7,319 nt of DNA from Chloroflexota bacterium (GCA_021796315.1 JAJYOH010000297.1:1-7319); one strand, 5' to 3'. Shown: positions 1-5,549, counted from the stretch's first letter. Notes: a model not told the origin generated them from the letters alone. Program-made: numbers and translations.

Positions 1-13
1 CGCACTTCACTTT

Positions 14-33
14 TATAATTATTTCCTGAGGAG
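14..33 (+). promoter_or_regulatory. Promoter -10 box and ribosome site of the PPC relic
   Basis: A perfect TATAAT lies at 14-19. The matching -35 would fall outside the window, so only the -10 is seen. A strong Shine-Dalgarno GAGGAG at 28-33 sits six bases before the ATG at 40. Transcription would begin near 25-27, giving a leader of about 15 bases. The signals look intact even though the gene they serve is broken. Confidence 0.55.
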
Positions 34-39
34 TTCATT

Positions 40-299
40 ATGCAGACTGATTCTTTTTGTTTGAAACCCGGACAGGATTTATTTAATGAGATTGAATTTT
101 TTGTGGCTCAAAAGAAAATCGCGGCGGGTTGCGTGCTTTCCTCGGTTGGAAGCCTCACTCACGCCACACTTCACCTTGCCAACCGCGAATTTTATACTGA
201 GTATGAAGGCCATTTCGAGATCGTTTCGATGATGTGATTTATAAACGTGAATTTGCGGAAGATTCAGGATATGAAGAACTGGCCGTTTATAAAAAGTAG
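40..299 (+). pseudogene. PPC-domain (DUF296) protein gene with an internal deletion
   Basis: The first frame (40-237) encodes a typical PPC/DUF296 N-terminus: LKPGQDL, then AGCVLSSVGSLTHATLHLANR, and EGHFEIVS near residues 55-62. It stops at TGA 235-237. A second frame starting about 228 encodes the family's C-terminus (DVIYKREF, then SGYEELAVYKK) and ends at TAG 297-299. The middle of the domain is absent: the strand with the G-x-H-x-H motif and the GGHL...TAE stretch, roughly 45-55 residues in relatives. The two ends are joined out of frame at the GATGATG around 228-234. Relatives are about 140 residues long and are small trimeric proteins of poorly defined role. The left part alone lacks the domain core, so I call it a pseudogene. 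An assembly or sequencing error is the alternative. Confidence 0.8.
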
Positions 300-323
300 G
301 GGCGGATCGCGATCCGCCCCTAC
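291..323 (-). terminator. Rho-independent terminator of the ECF operon
   Basis: Read on the minus strand, the palindrome folds into a 12-bp GC-rich stem with a four-base loop and is followed directly by TTTTT (complement of 291-295). It begins five bases after the stop codon of the last ATPase gene (329-331). This is the layout of an intrinsic terminator. On the plus strand the hairpin is followed by AAAATTTA and then T6, so termination of the opposing relic would be weaker. Confidence 0.7.
296..323. repeat. 28-bp perfect palindrome, REP-like copy 1
   Basis: The 28 bases are fully self-complementary. The outer half-sites GTAGGGGCG (296-304) and CGCCCCTAC (315-323) flank a self-complementary core GATCGCGATC (305-314). 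The same outer half-sites recur at 4559-4587 around a different core, so this is a dispersed repeat and not only a local terminator. It lies between two converging genes. Its T297-A298-G299 is the stop codon of the PPC C-terminal frame. Confidence 0.85.
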
Positions 324-328
324 AAAAT

Positions 329-1126
329 TTATTTTTTCAACGCCGCTAAAAATTCTTCCTGATTTCGCACCGTTTTCTTCAACCCTAATTGTTTGCCGAG
401 GCGGGTGAGTTGCGGCGGGTCAACGTAAGTTTGCGCCAGCACATCGCTCTTCCCCAAAACTTCGCTGGCCGGACCATCCAGCAAAACCTGTCCCTTGGAA
501 AGCGCAACCACCCGTTCGAAATTCTCCGCGCAGAAATCAATGTCGTGCGTAATGGTGATGACGGTCTTGCCGCGCTTCTTTAGTTCCGCCACAACGTGCG
601 CAATGCGCGCCACACTCAACGCATCCTGCCCGGTGGTTGGTTCATCAAAAATAAGGATGTCCGTATCCATCGAAATGATGGAGGCCAGCGCAACCATCTT
701 GCGCCAGGTGGGGGACAGGTCGTAAGGGTTGGTTCCGGTCCTGTCGCTTAATTCGGTCAGAGCCAGCGCGTCTTTTACAAGCGCGTCTATTTTTTCGGCA
801 GAATAACCCAAATTGCGCGGCCCGAAGGCAACTTCAATACCGACATTGCTCGAGAACAATTGCTCATCGGGATTCTGGAAGACGTAGCCAACGCGCGCCG
901 CGAGTTTTGCCACTGCGACTTTCTTTGTGTTCCAATCACCGATCAGCACACACCCGGAAGTGGGTTGCAACAACCCATTCAGATGCTTGACGAGAGTTGT
1001 TTTCCCGGAACCGTTCTGCCCGACCATGGCGACTTGCTCGCCGGGATCAATGGTCATCGAAATACCGCGCAGGGCTTCCACCCCGCCGGGGTATGTGTAA
1101 TGCAAATCCTTGATTTCGATTTTCAT
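329..1126 (-). CDS. ecfA: ECF transporter ATPase with degenerate ABC signature
   Basis: This is an ATP-binding subunit of an energy-coupling factor importer, 265 residues, acting on the inner face of the membrane with the neighbouring ATPase and EcfT. Visible motifs are Walker A GQNGSGKTT (36-44), Q-loop VFQNPDEQ (Q84), Walker B ILIFDEP (D161, E162), D-loop GQD (166-168) and switch His194 in ITHD. The ABC signature, normally LSGGQ, reads LSPTWRK at 137-143, so the LSGGQ glycines are missing. In an ABC dimer this would spoil the site formed with the partner's Walker A, while its own Walker A faces the partner's intact LSGGQ. The start ATG lies two bases after the partner's stop, with GAGAGGGA at 1137-1144 as ribosome site. 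It is the last gene of the operon. It could be called EcfA1 or EcfA2; I cannot decide which. Confidence 0.94.
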   Translation of the reverse strand: MKIEIKDLHYTYPGGVEALRGISMTIDPGEQVAMVGQNGSGKTTLVKHLNGLLQPTSGCVLIGDWNTKKVAVAKLAARVGYVFQNPDEQLFSSNVGIEVAFGPRNLGYSAEKIDALVKDALALTELSDRTGTNPYDLSPTWRKMVALASIISMDTDILIFDEPTTGQDALSVARIAHVVAELKKRGKTVITITHDIDFCAENFERVVALSKGQVLLDGPASEVLGKSDVLAQTYVDPPQLTRLGKQLGLKKTVRNQEEFLAALKK

Positions 1127-1128
1127 CG

Positions 1129-2007
1129 TTATCGCTTCCCTCTCTCTTTGGGAGGGGGGCAGGGGGTGAGGTCAAATCCATCCACGGCTTCCTGCAACGT
1201 GATCGGTAAACGCAGATGCCGGGGCCACAGATCGTATTTTAAAGCTTCACGCGCAGTCGACGTATAACGCGAAATCCCGAAGCCATTTTCCGAAAGCAAA
1301 CGAGATGTCAGCACATCGGAAGGCGGGCCTTGCAATAAAATCTTGCCGTCTTTGAGAGCCACCACACGGTCTGCGAACTCGGCGATCCATTCCATTTTAT
1401 GTTCAGCCATGATGACGGTCATACCGCGTGCGGCCATCTGCCGGATCACGCCGAAGACATCGCGCGTGCCGATCGGGTCCATTTGCGAGGTCGGCTCGTC
1501 GAGCACCAGCACTTTCGGCTGCATGACCAGGATCGAGGTCAGCGCGACGCGTTGCTGTTGTCCGCCGGATAAAGAATAGGGCGAGCGGTCGGCCAAATCG
1601 CGGATGCCGGTCATGGTCAGGGTTTCTTCGACGCGCTGATTCATTTCGTCGCGCGGCACGCCCTGATTTTCCAATCCAAACGCGATCTCTTCGAAGACCG
1701 TGTATTTCGCGCCGCTGATTTGGTTGAATGGATTCTGAAAAACAAGCCCGACATTTCGCACCCATTCATTGAGGGCAGATGATTTTAGGTCAACACCCGC
1801 GACTTCAACTTGGCCCTCGAGCTCGCCTTTGAAAAAATGCGGGATAAACCCGGCCAGCGTGTAACACAGCGTGGACTTGCCCGCGCCGTTCGGGCCGATG
1901 ATGGCGACGAATTCACCTTCGTTGACCTGCAGGCTGATATTATCCAGCGCGGGAGTCTGCGTCAGCGGATATTTGTAGGTTACGTTGAGGAGATTTACGA
2001 TAGCCAT
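1129..2007 (-). CDS. ecfA: ECF transporter ATPase, canonical
   Basis: This is the second ATP-binding subunit of the same importer, 292 residues. It shows Walker A GPNGAGKST (38-46), Q-loop VFQNPFNQ (Q91), signature LSGGQQQR (146-153), Walker B VLVLDEP (D170, E171), D-loop SQMD and switch His203 in AEHK. All catalytic positions are intact, unlike in the downstream ATPase. The ATG overlaps the 3' end of the EcfT gene by 13 bases (1995-2007) and has no clear Shine-Dalgarno, so translational coupling is likely. The ABC core is followed by a C-terminal extension. Its last dozen residues, a TPCPPPKERGKR tail (281-292), are encoded by a repeat-like tract and look like an acquired end. Confidence 0.95.
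   Translation of the reverse strand: MAIVNLLNVTYKYPLTQTPALDNISLQVNEGEFVAIIGPNGAGKSTLCYTLAGFIPHFFKGELEGQVEVAGVDLKSSALNEWVRNVGLVFQNPFNQISGAKYTVFEEIAFGLENQGVPRDEMNQRVEETLTMTGIRDLADRSPYSLSGGQQQRVALTSILVMQPKVLVLDEPTSQMDPIGTRDVFGVIRQMAARGMTVIMAEHKMEWIAEFADRVVALKDGKILLQGPPSDVLTSRLLSENGFGISRYTSTAREALKYDLWPRHLRLPITLQEAVDGFDLTPCPPPKERGKR
1138..1171. repeat. Dispersed-repeat fragment inside the ATPase 3' end
   Basis: The plus strand here is purine-skewed, with CCCTCTCTTTGGGAGGGG and then GGCAGGGGGTGAGG. It contains a CCCTC/GAGGG dyad. This closely resembles a widespread bacterial intergenic repeat of the type CTCTCCCTTTGGGAGAGGGGCAGGGGGTGAGG, which I recognise from memory and have not searched. On the minus strand it encodes the Pro-rich C-terminal tail of the upstream ATPase, and its GAGAGGGA serves as the ribosome site for the next ATPase. 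Confidence 0.5.
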
Positions 2008-2774
2008 ATGCGGGCCGCAAGCGTGACGATGACGAGGATGATGATGAACCAGCGCAGGATTTTATCGAGTCTGGTATCTATGATTTCGCGCAGAAAGGTC
2101 TTTGTCCGCGTGGAGGTGAAGCCGCGCGCTTCGATGGCGATGGCGCGCTCTTCCACTTCGACTAACGATCCAAACACCAGCGGCCCAACCAGCGGCACGA
2201 GTGCGCTGATGCGTTTGAGGTAACTGCCCTGTGTGTCCAACCCACGCGAGCGTTGGGCGGCGATGATGGTCTGGGCTTTGGCTTGCATTTGCGGGATGAT
2301 CTGGATGGTTGAAATAATGACGTATGCAAACTGGCTGGGCAGACCGCGGCGGGTCAGGTCACTCATCAAATCGCTGGGGTGAGTGGCGAGTAGAAGAATT
2401 GTAAATGAAGAAACCATCACGAAAATGCGCGAGGCGTTGGTGAAGGCAAACATCAGGCTCTCTTGGGTAATATCCAAAAACCAGAATTTGAAAATTGCTT
2501 TTGTGCCAATGGGCTGGAAGAAGGCCTGCATTAAGAAGAGAAATCCTGCTGCGGGCAGGATCAGCCTAAGTGCCGCGCCGAAATATTCGCGATGAACTTT
2601 TCCAAGAATGCTAAGAGGGATAATGGCAATTAGAAATAATATCTGAGGCGCCCAATACCAGGGGCTGAAAAATGCAATGAAAATTAATCCGAAGGCCAGC
2701 GTCAACTTGGTCAATGGATTAAGACGATGGAGAAAGCTATCGCGTTTGACGTAAAAGGAAAGCCGTTCGTGCAT
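1995..2774 (-). CDS. ecfT: ECF transporter transmembrane component EcfT
   Basis: This is the membrane scaffold (CbiQ/EcfT family) that links the two ATPases to the substrate-binding S component; 259 residues, a usual length. Hydrophobic segments lie at about 22-37, 42-57, 70-88, 105-130 and 239-257. The two cytoplasmic coupling-helix motifs that dock onto the ATPases are present: RSRG at 175-178 and EARG at 215-218. The N-terminal RLNPLTKL (17-24) is also typical of the family. The start ATG (2772-2774) has GGAGG at 2785-2789, ten bases upstream, but that site lies in the 3' arm of a hairpin. The gene follows the S component by 51 bases and overlaps the next ATPase gene. Confidence 0.94.
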   Translation of the reverse strand: MHERLSFYVKRDSFLHRLNPLTKLTLAFGLIFIAFFSPWYWAPQILFLIAIIPLSILGKVHREYFGAALRLILPAAGFLFLMQAFFQPIGTKAIFKFWFLDITQESLMFAFTNASRIFVMVSSFTILLLATHPSDLMSDLTRRGLPSQFAYVIISTIQIIPQMQAKAQTIIAAQRSRGLDTQGSYLKRISALVPLVGPLVFGSLVEVEERAIAIEARGFTSTRTKTFLREIIDTRLDKILRWFIIILVIVTLAARIWLS

Positions 2775-2782
2775 CTGAAGTT

Positions 2783-2815
2783 GGCCTCCCCCCTGTAATT
2801 TAAGGAAGGGAGGCC
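2783..2815 (-). promoter_or_regulatory. Hairpin covering the EcfT ribosome site
   Basis: On the minus strand GGCCTCCC (2815-2808) pairs perfectly with GGGAGGCC (2790-2783). The stem can extend by two G-U pairs and one C-G pair, leaving an 11-base loop. The only Shine-Dalgarno of EcfT (GGAGG, 2789-2785) is wholly inside the 3' arm. It may limit EcfT translation relative to the S component or act as a processing or pausing site. No T run follows, so it is not a classical terminator. Confidence 0.55.
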
Positions 2816-2825
2816 TGATTAACGA

Positions 2826-3521
2826 TTATTTAGCAAGTATCTGTGTCAACACAAAGGCTGCGATCAGGACGAGCACGATCACGATGCCGATGGCGGTGAT
2901 GACCTGTATGCGGCCAGCGCTCTTGTCGACTTCAACATTTTCCGAGCGTGGAAAGCGCGCCAGGAAGCGAGTCGAAAGACCCTGGATGATTGCGAAGGCC
3001 AACAAGGAGGTCGAGATCTTGTCCACTGGTTCGACCAGGAAGTTGGTGCTGAAGACAGCCTGCACCACGCCTTGTCCCGTCTGGAGCAGATAAGCCGTGA
3101 TGAATGAAGAACCGCTGGCTGTGATGCCGCCATAGATGTAGACTGCGATCGGCGTCGAAACGGTCGCGGCGGTCAGCGCCACCAGGAAGCCTGTGATGAC
3201 AGCCTTCCACCAATTCTTGAAGAGGCCGCCAATCGCGCACCACCCGGCTACAAAGCCGATGAACATGGCAACCGGCCACCAGGGCAGGGCATTCGGATCG
3301 ATCAAGAGGCCCCAGATGGTGTTCGAGAGGGCGCCGGTCAACGCGCCGGCCCATGGACCACAAGTAACTGCCACCAGCACGGTGCCGATCGAATCCAAAT
3401 AAATCGGCAGCTTGAGCAGGACGACGATCTCGCCCATGACCACGTTAATGGCAATGGCAACAACCATGAGCACCCACGTGATGGTACTGAAATCTTTCTT
3501 GATGCTTTCAATCAATTTCAT
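2826..3521 (-). CDS. ECF transporter substrate-binding (S) component, putative riboside uptake
   Basis: This is a very hydrophobic protein of 231 residues directly upstream of EcfT and the ATPases, the normal place for the S subunit that captures the substrate in the membrane. It has membrane segments at about 14-36, 42-55, 57-74, 82-101, 106-130, 140-160, 170-187 and 207-228, with LDSIGTVL (42-49) and GPWAGALTGALSN (55-67), a recognisable S-component stretch. ALTGA (60-64) is an AxxxA pattern of the kind that contacts EcfT. After a charged linker (189-205) comes an extra C-terminal membrane helix, beyond the usual six. The start has a strong ribosome site, GGAG at 3530-3533, eight bases before ATG. 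I do not recognise it as a biotin, riboflavin, thiamine, folate or cobalt type. Placement after nucleoside hydrolase and ribokinase genes suggests a nucleoside or other riboside. Confidence 0.85.
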   Translation of the reverse strand: MKLIESIKKDFSTITWVLMVVAIAINVVMGEIVVLLKLPIYLDSIGTVLVAVTCGPWAGALTGALSNTIWGLLIDPNALPWWPVAMFIGFVAGWCAIGGLFKNWWKAVITGFLVALTAATVSTPIAVYIYGGITASGSSFITAYLLQTGQGVVQAVFSTNFLVEPVDKISTSLLAFAIIQGLSTRFLARFPRSENVEVDKSAGRIQVITAIGIVIVLVLIAAFVLTQILAK

Positions 3522-3527
3522 GTTGCA

Positions 3528-3537
3528 CTCTCCTTTT
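3528..3537 (-). promoter_or_regulatory. Strong ribosome binding site of the S component
   Basis: AAAAGGAGAG ends eight bases before the ATG at 3521. It is the best Shine-Dalgarno in the operon and contrasts with the missing or masked sites of the nucleoside hydrolase, EcfT and the first ATPase. This fits a higher output of the S subunit. Confidence 0.7.
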
Positions 3538-3597
3538 ATAAGTTGGACGGTATCTTTTCAATAAAGCGGTGTGTGGGGTGTTTTCTGCGGGCACCTC

Positions 3598-4551
3598 CTA
3601 TGCTGAAATCGTTCTGCTTAACCTGCCGACACGTTCCATAAATAAATCGATAAAATCCCGCGCACGGACGCCCAGCGCGACCTTCATGTTGGCGGGTCTC
3701 TTCGTCATTTTATAAAAATCGGCGAAGGTATTGCCCATTGAAACTCCGCCGGAAATATCCACATCCACGAAATGTCCCTCATAATTGCACAGTTCAGGGG
3801 CAAATGTCAAGGCCAGCGCCAGCGGATCGTTGATGACACAGCCCGCGATCTTTTGATATTCATTATGGAATTCCATGTAGAAGCGTGTCGAGTCGACGAC
3901 GAATTTCGGGATGGGCGAATTTATTTTTTGCAGATGCTTCACATTGTCGGGAGTCAGAATACATTCGTAAGTCACATCCAGCGGCACCAGCGTGATGGGC
4001 ATGCCGCTGTGATAAACGATGTGCGCGGCGTGCGGGTCAACGTAAACGTTGAACTCAGCCTGCGGCGTGGTGTTGCCCTGATGCCGGATCGCGCCGCCCA
4101 TGATGATCACATCTTTGACGGCTTTGATGATGCGCGGCTCTTTTCGGATCGCGACCGCGACGTTGGTCAGCGGGCCGATACAAACCAGCGTAATCTCATT
4201 CGGCGCGGACATGATCTTCTCGATCAAAAAGTCAACGCTGTGTTGATTGACAGCTTTAGTTTTCGGAGCGGGAAGCTGGGCGTAACCAATGCCTGTGTTG
4301 CCGTGCGTCTCTGGCGCGAGCAGCGATGGCTGGACAAGCGGCAGTTCAAAGCCGCGCGCAACTGGGATATGGTTTGCCTTTGCAAGTTCAAGAACAGAGA
4401 GTGCGTTGGTCAGCGCCTGATCCACGGAGCAGTTGCCATGCACGACGCTGATGCCCTCGACCTTCAATTCGGGCGAAGCCAGCGCGAGCAGAATGGCGAG
4501 CGAATCGTCAATGCCTGGGTCGGTGTCGAAGAGAATGCGTTTGGGTTCCAT
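3598..4551 (-). CDS. iunH: Nucleoside hydrolase (inosine/uridine-preferring family)
   Basis: The family hydrolyses the N-glycosidic bond of ribonucleosides to give ribose and a free base, in the cytoplasm, using a bound calcium ion. The length, 317 residues, is normal. The N-terminal metal/ribose motif FDTDPGIDD (8-16; D9, D11, D15, D16) is intact, as are HGN (N40), IGPLTN (125-130), and E166/N168 in AEFNVYVDP. The last metal ligand D242 is in INDPLALA. The residue before it, His241 in the protozoan inosine-uridine hydrolase and helping the base leave, is Asn241 here. Substrate choice or leaving-group activation may therefore differ. The gene starts 46 bases after ribokinase and has no Shine-Dalgarno, because a palindromic repeat fills that space. 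It stops 76 bases before the S component. A pyrimidine, purine or modified riboside substrate is possible. Confidence 0.92.
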   Translation of the reverse strand: MEPKRILFDTDPGIDDSLAILLALASPELKVEGISVVHGNCSVDQALTNALSVLELAKANHIPVARGFELPLVQPSLLAPETHGNTGIGYAQLPAPKTKAVNQHSVDFLIEKIMSAPNEITLVCIGPLTNVAVAIRKEPRIIKAVKDVIIMGGAIRHQGNTTPQAEFNVYVDPHAAHIVYHSGMPITLVPLDVTYECILTPDNVKHLQKINSPIPKFVVDSTRFYMEFHNEYQKIAGCVINDPLALALTFAPELCNYEGHFVDVDISGGVSMGNTFADFYKMTKRPANMKVALGVRARDFIDLFMERVGRLSRTISA

Positions 4552-4557
4552 GTTATG

Positions 4558-4588
4558 TGTAGGGGCGAGGCAACGCCTCGCCCCTGCA
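4558..4588. repeat. Imperfect palindrome, REP-like copy 2
   Basis: The left arm GTAGGGGCG-AGGC (4559-4571) and right arm GCCT-CGCCCCTGC (4575-4587) flank a three-base loop AAC. One mismatch (A4561 against G4586) interrupts the stem, and T4558/A4588 add an outer pair. The outer half-sites match copy 1 at 296-323 except for that base, while the inner core differs but still pairs with itself. It fills most of the 46-base gap between ribokinase and nucleoside hydrolase and ends six bases from the nucleoside hydrolase start codon. Confidence 0.85.
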
Positions 4589-4597
4589 AGTCGCGGT

Positions 4598-5506
4598 TCA
4601 TTTCTTCAGAAATTCTTCAACCTCTTGTTTGGTTGGCAATGAAGGCTGCGCGCCGAATTTGGTCACGGCCAACGCGCCGCACGCGCAGGCATATTGTACG
4701 GCATCTTCGAGTGATTTGCCATTCAACAATGCAACCGCGAATCCGCCGATGAACGCGTCGCCCGCCGCAGTTGTGTCCACCACATTGACTGTGAAGGATG
4801 GAATGTGTTTCGATTTGTCTTTGCCGACAATCAACGCGCCGTTCGCGCTGAGCGTGACGATGACAATCTGCGCCTCACGCCTGACCAGTGAGCGGGCGGC
4901 CGCTTCAGCGCTTCTCACATCGCTGACGGATTTTCCCGCCAGCAGACTCAGCTCAGTTTCGTTGGGGAGCAGGTAGTCGGCGTTCGATAATAATTCATCG
5001 GGGAGTTCGCGCGCCGGTGCGGGATTCAGCAGGACGCCCAATCCGCTTTCTTTGGCGAGTCGGGCGGCGTGCAAAACCGTCTCAGTAGGAATCTCTAATT
5101 GAAGCAGGAGCAGCTTGACGTCGGAGAAGGAAGCGGGTTCCACATCCGCAGGTTTGACCTTTGCGTTCGCGCCCGGCGAAAGGACAATGCTGTTTTGCCC
5201 ATGCGAGTCCACCACGATGACGGCTGTGCCGGTGGCGGCAGACATGTCGCGCGTAACGTGCGTTGCGTCCACGTGATTTTGTTTTAGATTCTCGACGAGG
5301 CTGGCGCCGAAAGAGTCTGCGCCCACGCGACCGATCATGGCAACGTCTGCGCCCAGGCGAGCCGCGGCAACAGCCTGATTTGCGCCTTTGCCGCCTGGAA
5401 CTGTTACGAGGTCTTCACCTCGAATGGTTTCGCCCGGCGCGGGAAAACGCGGGGCGCGCACCACGAGGTCTGCATTGAGGCTTCCGATGACGAGGATGTT
5501 GGTCAT
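4598..5506 (-). CDS. rbsK: Ribokinase
   Basis: A PfkB-family sugar kinase, 302 residues, that transfers phosphate from ATP to ribose to give ribose-5-phosphate in the cytoplasm. Motifs are: sugar-contacting GSLNADLVV (8-16), first PfkB signature GGKGANQAVAAARLG (38-52), NPAPA (161-165), NETE (182-185), and the second signature TTAAGDAFIGGF with anion-hole AAGD and catalytic base D250. GAQPSLP (285-291) near the C-terminus is typical of true ribokinases rather than fructokinases or adenosine kinases. The usual TLG-x-x-G reads TLSANGA at 218-224, a mild change. The ATG at 5506 gives the normal MTNILVIGS start. It is the first gene of the likely operon, 43 bases after the transpeptidase stop. 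Beside a nucleoside hydrolase its natural job is to use the ribose released from nucleosides. Deoxyribokinase activity is possible but less likely. Confidence 0.94.
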   Translation of the reverse strand: MTNILVIGSLNADLVVRAPRFPAPGETIRGEDLVTVPGGKGANQAVAAARLGADVAMIGRVGADSFGASLVENLKQNHVDATHVTRDMSAATGTAVIVVDSHGQNSIVLSPGANAKVKPADVEPASFSDVKLLLLQLEIPTETVLHAARLAKESGLGVLLNPAPARELPDELLSNADYLLPNETELSLLAGKSVSDVRSAEAAARSLVRREAQIVIVTLSANGALIVGKDKSKHIPSFTVNVVDTTAAGDAFIGGFAVALLNGKSLEDAVQYACACGALAVTKFGAQPSLPTKQEVEEFLKK

Positions 5507-5525
5507 ATCTGCAGCGTTTATAACA
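5507..5525 (-). promoter_or_regulatory. rbsK: Possible extended -10 promoter giving a nearly leaderless ribokinase mRNA
   Basis: The minus strand has TG-T-TATAAA at 5525-5517, an extended -10 pattern, followed by only ten bases before the ATG at 5506. Transcription would start three or four bases ahead of the codon, and no Shine-Dalgarno is present. No good -35 is seen at normal spacing. Read-through from the transpeptidase gene is the alternative. Confidence 0.35.
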
Positions 5526-5549
5526 TTGAAGGATCGATGAAGTTGTGAA

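Noticed and set aside
860..1267. A plus-strand open frame across the junction of the two ATPase genes
   Set aside because: Antisense to clear ABC motifs, no ribosome site and no recognisable domain.
3522..3555. TTGAAA and TATAAA on the minus strand just before the S gene, considered as an internal promoter
   Set aside because: The spacing is only 15 bases, and the transcript would start inside the gene's own Shine-Dalgarno. It would therefore make an mRNA without the strong site.
3522..3597. The 76-base gap before the S component, examined for a riboswitch
   Set aside because: Too short for the vitamin riboswitches (TPP, FMN, cobalamin), and no preQ1-like or purine-like paired core could be drawn.
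3772..4752. A long plus-strand open frame (326 codons) opposite the nucleoside hydrolase and ribokinase genes
   Set aside because: It spans two well-supported genes and their gap in antisense, its protein is low in hydrophobic order and rich in Arg/Asp runs, and it resembles no family. It is a shadow of GC-biased codons.
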